Positions 1 to 8,472 are shown, counted from the first letter of the stretch. The stretch: 15,569 nucleotides of DNA from Pseudomonadota bacterium (GCA_021850555.1 JAJZLX010000277.1:372-15940), one strand, 5' to 3'. Numbers and translations are program-made. Notes: generated by a model from the sequence alone, not told the origin.

Positions 1-221
1 TAGTGACTTTCTCGCCGGATGAGACGATGCAGGCCGCACAGGCACTGATGCGCAACAGGGGATTCCGCCACCTGCCGATCGTGGAAGGCCAGCGCCTGCT
101 CGGCATCCTCTCGATTCGAGACACGCTGGCGAGCCGCCTGGAAGAATCCCGGATCGAAATCGACACCCTGCGCGATTTCGCCCTCGCCGCTCGATGCCTT
201 CCGCTCGACCCCAGCGGTTGA
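1..221 (+). CDS. CBS-domain protein, C-terminal part (5' end outside window)
   Basis: This is the last ~73 codons of a protein whose beginning lies left of the window. The visible part is the second half of a CBS-domain pair: a 'TFSPDETMQAAQALM' helix, then 'FRHLPIVEGQRLLGILSIRD', the usual end of a CBS motif where a hydrophobic strand leads into an SxRD turn. CBS pairs bind adenosyl nucleotides and act as energy or redox sensors, either alone or attached to channels and enzymes. Which kind this one is cannot be told. A short 25-residue tail follows the domain, so nothing large is attached at the C-terminus. The GTG at base 3 is unlikely to be the true start, because the domain would then lack its first strand. 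The family call is firm; the function is open. Confidence 0.85.
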   Translation, partial: VTFSPDETMQAAQALMRNRGFRHLPIVEGQRLLGILSIRDTLASRLEESRIEIDTLRDFALAARCLPLDPSG

Positions 222-255
222 GGGCACGGAACCGCCCCGCCTGCGCGCCTCCCGA

Positions 256-272
256 GACCCGCCTGACGGGTC
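256..272 (+). terminator. GC-rich hairpin after the CBS gene, possible terminator
   Basis: A 6-bp perfect stem (GACCCG/CGGGTC) with loop CCTGA lies 35 bases after the CBS stop codon. No T-run follows (the next bases are GGGGATC), so it is at best a weak or Rho-assisted terminator. Confidence 0.35.
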
Positions 273-309
273 GGGGATCATGAGTTCCCGTCCAATTTCG
301 GCGCCGCTC

Positions 310-327
310 GCGGCGTCCTGACGCCGC
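310..327. repeat. Second GC-rich hairpin in the spacer
   Basis: A 7-bp perfect stem (GCGGCGT/ACGCCGC) with loop CCTG lies 38 bases after the first hairpin. Both are centred on CCTGA/CCTG, although their stems differ. The pair may be a terminator tandem or a small REP-like unit; only the inverted repeats themselves are seen. Confidence 0.4.
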
Positions 328-730
328 ACCGCGCCCGGAGCCCGGCGCGCCCACCGTCAATACGCCGAGCCGAACGGATGCCGCGCCGGACGCAGCCACC
401 GCCTGCTGGCGATCAGCACCGGACCGCCCGATCATGGGTGCGGGTCTCAAGCGCCCGATCGCTGAACCCAGCGAATTCCCGAACGAATTTCCCGCCACTG
501 CGGCGCGCGCGTCGGTCTGGCGGGGACATGCCACTGCAGGGACTTGCGGCGCCGCAAGACAGCCGCCCTGAATCTGCGGGAACCTCGAGAATAGAGTGGG
601 CACACCGGATAAGCCACACCCCGAGTCACGGTGGCGCAGCAGCCGCAGTGGCAGTGCCTCCGCATATCCGACCACGGACACCGCACGACACGGGGTGCGA
701 CCCGGCGCTGACTGGTTGACCGAGCACGCA

Positions 731-3634
731 ATGCGCCGAGGGTATCCGGAACGGACCTTCGAGCGTCTGAGAGTACAGCCTCTGCCGATAGCCCTGCGGC
801 AACTGCTCGGGCTGTGCGCCTGCCTGGCCACGGCGAAGGCACTGGCCGCTCCTCCCCGCTCCGGTCCCCCAGCGACGCTCGGGCAGGTCGTGGTAGAGGC
901 ATCGCGGCCGCCGGCCCTGGGTCTCGATACGGGCGCGCCGGTGAAAATATTGACAGCGACCGCGCTGCGCAATCTCGGCGTCGACAACCTGGGGCAGGCG
1001 TTGCGGCTGATGCCGATCTTCGGCAGCGCCAACGGCCTGGGAACGGCGAGCACCAACAAATTCACCAATGGCGGCGAGCAGAGCGCCGATCTGTTCGATT
1101 TGAACCATTCGCGGCTCGTTATTCTGGTGAACGGCCAACGCTGGATTCAGGGCGCGCAGGGGGACACCGATCTGTCCACCTTTCCCGTGGCGCTGATTCA
1201 GCGCATCGAGGTCTACCCGGCGCGCGGAGCGGTACGGTACGGCGACGCGGCGCTTGCCGGCGTGGTGAATATCATCACGGTGCCCGCCTTCAACGGCGTG
1301 ATGGCCACGGCTGGAACGGGAGACTCGCAAGGCAGCGGCCACTGGGATGGCCCGCACACCTGGGCCAGCCTCGCGCTCGGACGCAGGGGCAAATCCTCCG
1401 GCCTCATGGCGCTGCTCAGCTGGTCCGATCAGAGCGCCATCTCCGCGGCCGATCGCGGACTGACCGCTGGCCCTCTGCCCGGCACGGGCTTGTCGCGCTT
1501 AAGTCCAATCACCCCCTACGGACAGTTCGAGTTCATGCCCACGGGCGGGCCATATGCCAACTCGAGCCTCTGTCCCGCTCAGCCCGAGGGCACCCGGCTG
1601 TGCGATCTCACCGCGACGCGCGGCGCAGCGGGCGGCTTCAGCCCGGTCACCGCGACCGACCGGTTCAATACCTTTCCGTACAACGATCTGATCATGCCGC
1701 TTCAGCAATGGGGCTTCTACGTCAGCGGCTTTCACCGGCTCGGGACCGGGATCAGAGTCGATGCGAGCATCTTCGTCGGCCGACGGACGGCGGATCAGGA
1801 GGGGCCACCGACCACCCTCACGCTGGGAACCTCAGGCCTGCCGATCTCCGTCAGCGCCAGCCAACCCTACAATCCTTTTGACATTGCGCTCGAGTCGAGC
1901 GGGCCGAACGCCAACCTCGTCGGTCTCTCCGAGCGCCTGCAGGCCCTGGGCCCGGTCGTGTTCACCGATACATCCGACACCTACCGCGCCACCCTTTCCT
2001 TTCGGGGCAGCATCGATCGCGACGCGCCCTCTGCCTGGCGCTGGCACGTGGCGTATTTGTGGTCTTCGAGCCGAGTCAACGACCAGAATCGCGGTCGGGT
2101 CAATCTGAGCAATCTCGCCCTGGCGCTCGGCAGCCCGTCCGTCTGCGCATCGATTCCCTCATGCACGCCGATCAATCTTTTCGGCGGACCGGGTGCCGTC
2201 ACGCCGGCCATGAGCGCCTTCATCGGCCTGGCCGAGCATAACCGGATCGCCAACACGCTGCAGACCGTCAGCGCGTCGATCTCGCAGGCCGATCTATTCA
2301 GACTTCCGGCCGGCCCCGTTGCGCTAGGCGTGGGTTACCAGTACGAGGCCCAGCATGGAGACTTCCAACCCAATGCGGCGGCTGCCCGGGGAATCGACAG
2401 CGCCGTGCCGCTGGTGCGCGTCCCATCCTATGTCGGCGGCTATGCCGGCAATGCCCTATGGACCGAGATCATCGCACCGCTCATCGGCGGCGCTCATGCG
2501 CTCACCTTCGGCGGCGGCGTTCGTGGGTACGATTTCTCGCATACCGGCTCCGGCGCCGTCGGGGAATCGACCCTGTCCTTCGACGCAACCCGGCACTTGA
2601 GCCTTCAAGCCGGATGGGCCCAGGGGTTTCGCACGCCGGACCTCCGCGAGCTCGGCGAGCCCAGTCCGGCCGCCGCGGCCGCCATCAGCGATCCGTGCAG
2701 CGGCTACACGGCCGCCGGCGTTGCGCCTGCCGTTGCCGCGGCCTGTTCGTCCACGGGTGTCCCAGCCGGCTACCTCCAGACCAATCCAGACGTGCAAACG
2801 CTGCAAACCGGCAATCCCGCCCTGCAGGCCGAGCGCAGCAACAACATCTGGCTGAGCGTCAAGTGGAGCCCGGGCACCGTGCCGGGCCTGTCGGTCAACG
2901 TGGCGTACTACCGCATCAAGATCAACAGCGCGATCAGCCGGCCGAGCGCCCAGCAGACGCTGTTGGATTGCTACGCGCTCGGAAATGCCTCCGCCTGCTC
3001 GGGCATCAGCCGGGCGGCCGACGGTCAATTGACGGTCGTTTCCACCGAGGCGGTCAACAGCCAGAGCATAGCGACCGAGTGGCTGACCGGCGGCGTGCGC
3101 TACGTCCGCTCGACGGCACTCGGCGAGTTCTCGCTGCGCGCCGACCTCGCCTGGACGCCCGAGTACCAGCTCACCACCGCGAGCGCCCATGGTGCATCGG
3201 TGCAGAATCTCGCCGGCGTCGAGCTCGGCTCGGGGTCACCGAGCGGCATTCCCCGCTGGGACGGCGCCGGCAGCCTCGACTGGCGCTTCGGACCCTGGAA
3301 CGCCGGCTGGCTGGTCAAGGCGTTTGGTCCCATGACCGAGACCTGCACCGACCGGTTCGCCGGGACGCCGTTGAGCTATACGGTGCTCGGCCTATGCTCG
3401 CAGCCTGACCTCACGAACTCGAGGCTCTCGCGCAACCGGCTCGGCACGACGCTCTATCATGATCTGTATTGCGGCTATCGGCTCTCGCGCCGGCTGTCGC
3501 TGACGGCCGGAATCGACAATATCTTCGATCAGGGACCGCCGGTGTCGGTCCTGCAGCCGCTGCACTACGACGCATCGATCTATCCGGCACCCGGCCGGAC
3601 GCTGTACGCGATGGTGAATTTCAGGATGGAATAG
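731..3634 (+). CDS. TonB-dependent outer-membrane receptor
   Basis: This is a 967-residue energy-coupled outer-membrane receptor; its substrate is unknown. I chose ATG 731, although the frame opens earlier (596), because it is followed by a basic stretch and a hydrophobic segment ending in 'AKALAAPP', a plausible signal peptide with an AxA cleavage site. A TonB-box-like 'LGQVVVEAS' comes next, then the plug domain: 'VKILTATALRNLG', 'RLVILVNGQRW', and 'IQRIEVYPARGAVRYG' leading to 'ALAGVVNIIT'. The barrel shows the late-receptor signatures 'GWAQGFRTPDLRELG', 'NPALQAERSNNIW', 'DNIFDQGPP' and a final 'PGRTLYAMVNFRME'. Cysteines occur in pairs in what should be surface loops (e.g. LC..RLC, VCASIPSC, CYALGNASAC), which suggests disulfide-stabilised loops. 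The last residue is Glu rather than the usual aromatic. No TonB/ExbB/ExbD or transport partner is adjacent, so the gene appears to stand alone. Confidence 0.93.
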   Translation: MRRGYPERTFERLRVQPLPIALRQLLGLCACLATAKALAAPPRSGPPATLGQVVVEASRPPALGLDTGAPVKILTATALRNLGVDNLGQALRLMPIFGSANGLGTASTNKFTNGGEQSADLFDLNHSRLVILVNGQRWIQGAQGDTDLSTFPVALIQRIEVYPARGAVRYGDAALAGVVNIITVPAFNGVMATAGTGDSQGSGHWDGPHTWASLALGRRGKSSGLMALLSWSDQSAISAADRGLTAGPLPGTGLSRLSPITPYGQFEFMPTGGPYANSSLCPAQPEGTRLCDLTATRGAAGGFSPVTATDRFNTFPYNDLIMPLQQWGFYVSGFHRLGTGIRVDASIFVGRRTADQEGPPTTLTLGTSGLPISVSASQPYNPFDIALESSGPNANLVGLSERLQALGPVVFTDTSDTYRATLSFRGSIDRDAPSAWRWHVAYLWSSSRVNDQNRGRVNLSNLALALGSPSVCASIPSCTPINLFGGPGAVTPAMSAFIGLAEHNRIANTLQTVSASISQADLFRLPAGPVALGVGYQYEAQHGDFQPNAAAARGIDSAVPLVRVPSYVGGYAGNALWTEIIAPLIGGAHALTFGGGVRGYDFSHTGSGAVGESTLSFDATRHLSLQAGWAQGFRTPDLRELGEPSPAAAAAISDPCSGYTAAGVAPAVAAACSSTGVPAGYLQTNPDVQTLQTGNPALQAERSNNIWLSVKWSPGTVPGLSVNVAYYRIKINSAISRPSAQQTLLDCYALGNASACSGISRAADGQLTVVSTEAVNSQSIATEWLTGGVRYVRSTALGEFSLRADLAWTPEYQLTTASAHGASVQNLAGVELGSGSPSGIPRWDGAGSLDWRFGPWNAGWLVKAFGPMTETCTDRFAGTPLSYTVLGLCSQPDLTNSRLSRNRLGTTLYHDLYCGYRLSRRLSLTAGIDNIFDQGPPVSVLQPLHYDASIYPAPGRTLYAMVNFRME

Positions 3635-3658
3635 ATTCGCGGACCCAGCCTGCAACGT

Positions 3659-3838
3659 CGGCATGCGCAGCGATTTGCGGGCGACTGCCAGCACGGTGAA
3701 TAGGAACAACGCCGCGCCTGCGGTGCGCAGCGTACCGAACGCGAAGGGCGGCGCGTAGCTCGGCGCGATCTTCATCACCACCCAATTGCAGCACCGGATC
3801 ACGGCCAGCACGGCAAGTGCCGCGACCCGGTCCATCAC
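3659..3838 (-). pseudogene. Truncated EamA/DMT-family exporter (N-terminal stub)
   Basis: The first ~60 codons read as the start of a drug/metabolite transporter of the EamA (RhaT/YdcZ-like) superfamily: a hydrophobic first helix, then 'NWVVMKIAPSYAPPFAFG', 'LRTAGAALFLFTVLAVAR' and a basic turn. Intact members have about 290-300 residues and ten helices; here homology stops near base 3659 and the frame then runs antisense into the receptor gene. The usual 'IWGxNW' at the end of helix 1 reads 'IRCCNW', a further sign of decay. The start is GTG 3838 or ATG 3835. The stop codon of an upstream minus-strand frame overlaps this ATG as TGATG, typical of translationally coupled genes, so an upstream partner may once have existed. 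The fragment is not expected to be functional. Confidence 0.7.
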
Positions 3839-4146
3839 ACTTCACCACCGATCGCATGATTCATGCAATTTCCACACTCGAAGCCCTGCGCCGTCGCGGC
3901 ATGACGCGCATGCTCACCCGCGCTCGATACGGCTCGCACGAGCCAGAGAACTCGTTTTACCAGCACGCTGGCGGCCGTTGCGCCGGCAGCGTCCGGCCCA
4001 TTGCCGCCTCCGGTCTGTGTCGCGCGCCGCTACACCGCCCCGCGGGCGACAGGAAGCATCGCGACAGCCAGGATCATGGCGTGCACGACTGCGCGCATCG
4101 CGGCAGCCGGATCATTACGATCGGCGGGCATCCGTACGGCTTTGAC
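3839..4146 (-). other. Degraded or non-coding stretch between sbcC-like gene and exporter stub
   Basis: No gene is recognised here. On the minus strand, in the frame of the ATPase gene and directly after its stop, a 33-codon frame (4131-4030) encodes a short peptide with one hydrophobic segment (AMILAVAMLPVARGAV). After a TAG the same frame stays open to a TGA that overlaps the exporter start, ending '...GFECGNCMNHAIGGEV'. This may be the wreck of one small gene, but I cannot name a family. Plus-strand frames here are arginine-rich and look spurious. Confidence 0.35.
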
Positions 4147-6774
4147 CTACGCGCCCGCCCGGCGCGCACCGCTCAATCGGAACACCTGGTCCGCCCCGAG
4201 TCCGTCGAACAGCACGTCATGACAGCTCAGCAGCAACACCTGCAGCTTCTCGGCGGCGCGGAACAACACCCGATGGATCCGCCGAATCCGCTCCGGATCA
4301 GTGTTGACCAGCGAATCATCGAGCACCAACGGCAGGGTTCCGTCGCCCGCGAGCACCTCGGCAAGGCCAAGCCGCGCCAGAAGAGCGAGCTGCTCCTGCG
4401 CACCTCCGGAGAGTTCCTCGAACGGCTCGCGCAGGGTTTCGCTGCGCAATCCCACCATTCCCAACTCCTCGCCCATATCGAGCTCGCACCCGGGAAACAG
4501 ACCCGCAAGATAAGGCTTGAGGCGCTGCATGACCGGCGCGGTCAGGCGATCCACCACGCGCTTGCGCGCCTCGGACAGCACTTCCCAGAGCCTCTGGGCT
4601 GCGGCGGCCTGCCGCTCGAGACGCTGAAGCCGAACACGGGCCTGCTCGAGTTCGGCGCCCGCATCCTGGACGGTCTCGTAACTGCCGCAGCCGAGTGCGG
4701 CGTTCAATGTGCCCGTCAAACGCTCGACCCGCCCTCGGACCTCTTGCACGCGGGCAGCCAAGCCGTGCATGGCCTGAGAATGGCGTTTGGCGTCGCGCGC
4801 GGCCTCCTCGCCGCCAAGGTCCTGGAATTCCCGCGCGTACTTCTCGACGGCCGCCTGCGCAAATCCGCGATCCCGTACGGCTTGCTGATGCTTTTCCGCC
4901 AGCTGCGCCGCCGTCGGGCGATCAGCGTACAGACGCAACAATCGATCGCGCTCTTCCTCCTTGCCCTTGCGAGCGGCGCGCAGTGCGGCACCTTGCGCTC
5001 GCGACTGGGTGAGCCCCTCATTCGCGGCCTCACGCGCGGTGCGAGCCGAGGTCAACGCCGCGTCCGCGGCAACCACGGCGTCTTGCAGGGCATCTTCCGT
5101 TCCATCCACTGACGCCGCAGGTCCTAGCCGCGCGAGCTCGGCTTGCGCCCGCAGTAACTCCTCCCGCAGTTGCTCTCGGGACTTCGACCACGTCGCACGG
5201 GCCTGCAAGGTCAGCTGCGCGATCCGCTGATTGATGCCCTGGAGGCGCTCGTGCGCGGCGCGCGCCTCCGGTACCGTCGGGACACCGCAGTTCCGCAGTG
5301 CCTGGGTCAGCGCACTATCGGCCGCAGTCTTGGCATCGCGCAGCGTATCGAGCGTTCCGCGTCCCGGCTGAATTTCGATGGCGGCTACCTCGCCCAGGGT
5401 CACGGTCCGGTTCTCGACGATGTCGAACGTAAGGCGTGCGCCGGCGGGGTGTGGGACGCCGTCCACATTCATCCCATGCCCCAACGTCAATACCACGCTC
5501 ACCGCGGCGCCGTGCAGGCGGGCTTCAGCGGTACGGGCCGCATCTGCGAGTTGCTGCAGGCGTGCGATGATGCTCGCGTCGATCGCCGGCTCGCGGGCAC
5601 GCTGCTGCTGGGCCTGCTGCATCTCACGATCGATGCGTTCGAGTTCTGCAACCTTCGTACCGAGCTCCGCGTGCTGGTCCGTCAGCTCGTGACGGCGGTG
5701 TTCGCGCCGAGCCCGCTCGAGTGCCGTGACGGCTTGCTTGTGAGCCAGCTCCGCTGCTGAAACGCGCTGGAGCGCGGTTTGAGCGTGACCTTCGAGCTCT
5801 TGCTGGCGGGGGTTCACGGCCTCGATCTGTACGTTCAGATTCGTCACCTCGTCGCTCAGCCGTTGAATGGCCTGGTCCGCCTCCTGGCGCATCGCGAGCT
5901 CGCGCTCCGCGCTCGATGCGGTCGCGATGGCCGTGTTCAGGATACCCCGCGCGCCCGCCAGGCGCTCCGCGGCTTTTTGCGCCGCGGCGGCGCTTTGCAC
6001 GGCCTTGTCAGATTCCCGTCTGGCAACTTCAAATCGACCATTCAGCTCAGCGAGCTCGCCGCGGGCCCGCTGCAATTCCGCGGCGGTCTGCTCCCGGCTC
6101 TCGTGAGCCGTGAGGATCTGCTGGTACTTGCTCTCGGCCTGCTCGACCGCCCTACGGGCATTGCGTAACAGCGTCGTTTCCTGACCGGTGGGTGTGTAGT
6201 ATCGGCCGCGCTCCGCCGCCACACGCTCCATCAACCGCTGGCCACGCTCGGAAATGGCCGCCACGCCGATTTCCTGCGACAGCCGCTCCTGCAATCGGCC
6301 TCGGCCGTCCTCGTTGAGATCCTCCCCCGTGCCGCGCCGGGAATCTCCTTGAGCCACCAGCAGAAGCGGCCAGATACCGAGATCCTGGACAGTCGGTCCA
6401 CGGGATCCGCCCGGCCGCGTACCGAGCAACGAGCGCAGTTGTGCCTCGGCGTCCTCCCCCTGCAGCGTCGCGCCGCCACCGCTCAGTTGCGCCATGGCGC
6501 TCTTCAGAAACTGTTTCTGCAGCTCGTACCGGTGTCCCTCGACATCGAAGACGAGCCGCACGAACGGCGGCTCGGAGGATCTCCAGCTCTGCAGCCGCTG
6601 CTTGTGCTGCGCCGAACCCTTGTGGGACTCGAACAGCGCGAACTGCACGGCTTGAAATAGCCGGCTCTTGCCGGCTTCATTCGGACCGAGGACGAGATTC
6701 AACCGCGGCGACAGGGGACCGAGGCTCTGCGACAGACCGCGCCAGTGGCGCGTCTCGATCTCAAGCAGTCGCAT
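4147..6774 (-). CDS. SbcC/Rad50-like (YhaN-type) coiled-coil ATPase
   Basis: This is an 875-residue SMC-like ATPase, the expected partner of the nuclease encoded just upstream, for DNA end or break processing in the cytoplasm. The N-terminus 'MRLLEIETRHWRGL' leads to Walker A 'GPNEAGKS' (residues ~30-37) and a Q-loop region 'WPLLLVAQGDS'. Long Ala/Glu/Arg-rich coiled coils follow. At the C-terminus come the ABC signature 'LSGGAQEQLALLARLG' (~788), Walker B 'LPLVLDDSLVNTDP' (~814) and the 'LLLSCHD' switch segment (~849-855). No CxxC zinc hook is visible. The coil is interrupted at about residues 420-475 by a beta-rich segment (SVVLTLGHGMNVDGVPHPAG...VTLGEVAAIEIQPG), as in Bacillus YhaN-like proteins. 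I chose ATG 6774, which overlaps the nuclease gene's end by 14 bases, rather than the frame opening at 6816; the 14 earlier residues are not family-like. Confidence 0.88.
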   Translation of the reverse strand: MRLLEIETRHWRGLSQSLGPLSPRLNLVLGPNEAGKSRLFQAVQFALFESHKGSAQHKQRLQSWRSSEPPFVRLVFDVEGHRYELQKQFLKSAMAQLSGGGATLQGEDAEAQLRSLLGTRPGGSRGPTVQDLGIWPLLLVAQGDSRRGTGEDLNEDGRGRLQERLSQEIGVAAISERGQRLMERVAAERGRYYTPTGQETTLLRNARRAVEQAESKYQQILTAHESREQTAAELQRARGELAELNGRFEVARRESDKAVQSAAAAQKAAERLAGARGILNTAIATASSAERELAMRQEADQAIQRLSDEVTNLNVQIEAVNPRQQELEGHAQTALQRVSAAELAHKQAVTALERARREHRRHELTDQHAELGTKVAELERIDREMQQAQQQRAREPAIDASIIARLQQLADAARTAEARLHGAAVSVVLTLGHGMNVDGVPHPAGARLTFDIVENRTVTLGEVAAIEIQPGRGTLDTLRDAKTAADSALTQALRNCGVPTVPEARAAHERLQGINQRIAQLTLQARATWSKSREQLREELLRAQAELARLGPAASVDGTEDALQDAVVAADAALTSARTAREAANEGLTQSRAQGAALRAARKGKEEERDRLLRLYADRPTAAQLAEKHQQAVRDRGFAQAAVEKYAREFQDLGGEEAARDAKRHSQAMHGLAARVQEVRGRVERLTGTLNAALGCGSYETVQDAGAELEQARVRLQRLERQAAAAQRLWEVLSEARKRVVDRLTAPVMQRLKPYLAGLFPGCELDMGEELGMVGLRSETLREPFEELSGGAQEQLALLARLGLAEVLAGDGTLPLVLDDSLVNTDPERIRRIHRVLFRAAEKLQVLLLSCHDVLFDGLGADQVFRLSGARRAGA

Positions 6775-7855
6775 CGGACACCTCCCGCTGCAGCCGATAG
6801 AGGAGCTGCAGAGCATCCGTGTCGGCCGCGCTCGCGCCGGCGAGCAGCCGCTCGACGCCTGCCGCCATGAATCCCTCGCCCGTCATCGTCGCCAGGTCCT
6901 GCGGTCGCGGTCGGGTGAGAAGCGCCGCCATGTCCGCCGTGAGATAGGCGAGCCTCTCGCCGTATTCCGCCACCAGCGCCTCGAGCACATCCCGTGCGCC
7001 CATCGAGATCGTCCCCCGCGCTCGCAGGTTCACCAGCGTCTGCGAACGTTCCGCCAATGCCTCGAGACGCGATCTGAGCTCCTCGACCTGGGAATCGTCG
7101 ATCATCTCCGGGTCGAGGGTCAGCCAGTGGGTCTGCGCCACGTGCCGGCGCTCGACCCGCGGCTCGGTGCCCGCCGCGTCGATGTCCACGATCAAGATCC
7201 CTCCGGGATCGAGTTCCTTGAACCGGGTAGGCTCCGGGGCACCTGAATACCAGGCGCGGGCGTTGTAGCGGAAGGTGCCGTGCCAATCACCGAGCGCCAG
7301 ATAATCAAAGCCCTTGGCCAGCACCCGATCGGCATCGATGAGATTCGGCACGATACTCTCGGAATCGCCCGAGAAATTGATGATCCCCCCATGCGCCACG
7401 GCAATGCGGATGCCCTCCCCCGCACCACGCTCCGGGAGCCATACGGTGGGATCATCGGATTCATGGCGCCGGGTCAGTGGGCACGGGTACACCAGCGCAT
7501 CGGCGAATCGAACCGGTTCGCGCTTGGCGAGAACACTGACATTGGGCGGCAATTCGAGCCGGGCGAGCGCACCGTCCTCCGTCGCCGCGTCATGATTGCC
7601 CGGCAGAAGCCCGACGGGAATGTCTCCGAAGCTCTGCAGAGCATCCGATGTCTGCTGCAGCGTATCGCGGCCAAGGCCATTGTCATCGAGGACGTCACCG
7701 GCGACGAGCACGGCATCGGCGTGCACTTGCTGCGCCAGCGCGCCGATCGCCCGTACCGTCTGGAACCGCAAAAGGCGCAATTGTGCGGCCTTTTCCGGGT
7801 TCAGATACCGCAGCTTCAAGCCGAGCTGCCAGTCAGCCGTATGGATGAATCGCAT
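6761..7855 (-). CDS. SbcD/Mre11-like (YhaO-type) metallophosphoesterase nuclease
   Basis: This 364-residue calcineurin-like phosphoesterase of the Mre11/SbcD exonuclease group is expected to form the nuclease half of a complex with the overlapping downstream ATPase. Metal-site motifs are in order: 'HTADWQLG' (D8), 'GDVLDD' (D54), 'GNHD' (N87, H88), 'VAHGG' (H155) and 'LGDWHG' (H192). Two positions differ from classical SbcD/Mre11: motif I is DWQ rather than DWH, and the last motif is GDWH rather than GHxH. I recall these variants from the YhaO-like DNA-repair exonucleases, so activity is probable but its type is uncertain. The C-terminal ~150 residues form the mixed cap and a partner-binding tail. 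The ATG is preceded by AGGAGG with a 5-base gap, so this is a strongly translated first gene of the operon. Confidence 0.9.
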   Translation of the reverse strand: MRFIHTADWQLGLKLRYLNPEKAAQLRLLRFQTVRAIGALAQQVHADAVLVAGDVLDDNGLGRDTLQQTSDALQSFGDIPVGLLPGNHDAATEDGALARLELPPNVSVLAKREPVRFADALVYPCPLTRRHESDDPTVWLPERGAGEGIRIAVAHGGIINFSGDSESIVPNLIDADRVLAKGFDYLALGDWHGTFRYNARAWYSGAPEPTRFKELDPGGILIVDIDAAGTEPRVERRHVAQTHWLTLDPEMIDDSQVEELRSRLEALAERSQTLVNLRARGTISMGARDVLEALVAEYGERLAYLTADMAALLTRPRPQDLATMTGEGFMAAGVERLLAGASAADTDALQLLYRLQREVSDATA

Positions 7856-7860
7856 CTGTC

Positions 7861-7866
7861 CCTCCT
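7861..7866 (-). promoter_or_regulatory. Strong Shine-Dalgarno site of the SbcD-like gene
   Basis: A perfect AGGAGG on the minus strand lies 5 bases before ATG 7855 and fixes that start. Confidence 0.8.
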
Positions 7867-7868
7867 CG

Positions 7869-8430
7869 AGCCGAGCCTAACGAGATGTTGCCTGGATGTG
7901 CGCAACACGTCGGTAAATTTTGCCTGACCTCGCTGCAATCGACGCATTCTGACGGAAATCCGCCAGCTGAGTGTCACGGGAAAGCGCTGCACCGGGCAAG
8001 TTCCGCCGGCTCGGTGACGCGCCAGCGGCTTCGAGCGTTCGGCGAGGCCAGCTTCGAGCGGCCGACGCCCTCGAGAGGCGATTCATCCGGGGCACCGGAC
8101 AGCCCCAAAGTCACCCTACAAGCGCTGCGGCACCCCGCCCCGGCAAACCGGGCCGGCGCCCCGTTGCCCGGCCATGCCTCATGCTCGGCTCGTACCGTCA
8201 AAGGATTCGGTGACTGCCGGCGGACAAACCCGCAAGCGCCACCGGATTGCCGGATGGACAGGACCGGTTTTTTTCTCGCGGACTCGATGCGACCCGATTG
8301 ACCGTTGCAGGGCACCCCGCGCGCAGCGCGCCGCATCCCGCCTGCCTTGGCGGCCGAGGTCAGCATCCCTCGGCTCGGCCGCGATGGGCTCGGAACACAA
8401 GGGGTGAGAAACGGGACCCTGATCCGCGCC
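7869..8430. other. Spacer with no supportable gene, about 0.56 kb
   Basis: Frames of 70-160 codons exist on both strands but are rich in Arg, Pro, Ser and Ala without family likeness. One poly-T run at 8268-8274 follows a weak inverted repeat (ACCGG at 8241, CCGGT at 8264). This spacer must hold the promoter of the leftward nuclease operon and, at its right end, control sites of the rightward Rieske unit. Confidence 0.5.
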
Positions 8431-8432
8431 GC

Positions 8433-8451
8433 CATGGCCCCGATGGCCATG
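8433..8451. promoter_or_regulatory. Perfect inverted repeat beside the FNR-type box
   Basis: The repeat is CATGGCC, a 5-base spacer, then GGCCATG. It ends 7 bases before the FNR-type box of the Rieske unit, where an upstream regulator could bind. Only the symmetry is seen; no regulator is identified. Confidence 0.35.
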
Positions 8452-8458
8452 ACCCCAC

Positions 8459-8472
8459 TTGACGATCGTCAA
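8459..8472. promoter_or_regulatory. FNR/DNR-type operator upstream of the Rieske unit
   Basis: TTGACGATCGTCAA is a perfect 14-base palindrome that matches the FNR/ANR/DNR consensus TTGAT-N4-ATCAA except for the symmetric fifth base of each half. Its centre is 65 bases before ATG 8531. A class II activator at -41.5 would place the transcript start near 8507, leaving a 24-base leader; a weak -10-like TACCGT lies at 8496-8501. This spacing makes it a plausible activator site for the plus-strand unit. Regulation by low oxygen or nitric oxide is inferred from the site family. Confidence 0.6.

Larger units (their letters stand above)
222..730. other. Non-coding spacer, about 0.5 kb
   Basis: There is no supportable gene here. 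Open frames on both strands are arginine/proline-rich and resemble no family. The left end holds two perfect hairpins (listed separately); the right end leads into the TonB-dependent receptor gene without an obvious strong ribosome site. Confidence 0.55.

Noticed and set aside
596..730. 45-residue N-terminal extension of the TonB-dependent receptor
   Set aside because: It would bury the signal peptide, and its Ser/Arg-rich composition is unlike an export signal; ATG 731 fits better.
3817..5112. Long plus-strand frame (431 codons)
   Set aside because: Most of it is antisense to the SbcC-like gene, whose own frame carries all ABC-ATPase motifs; the plus product is basic and family-less.
8241..8274. 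Terminator-like hairpin plus seven Ts
   Set aside because: Stem is only 4-5 bp with a long loop, and no gene ends before it on the plus strand.
7885..8301. Plus-strand frame of 138 codons in the spacer after the nuclease gene
   Set aside because: Composition and lack of any motif suggest chance in GC-rich DNA.
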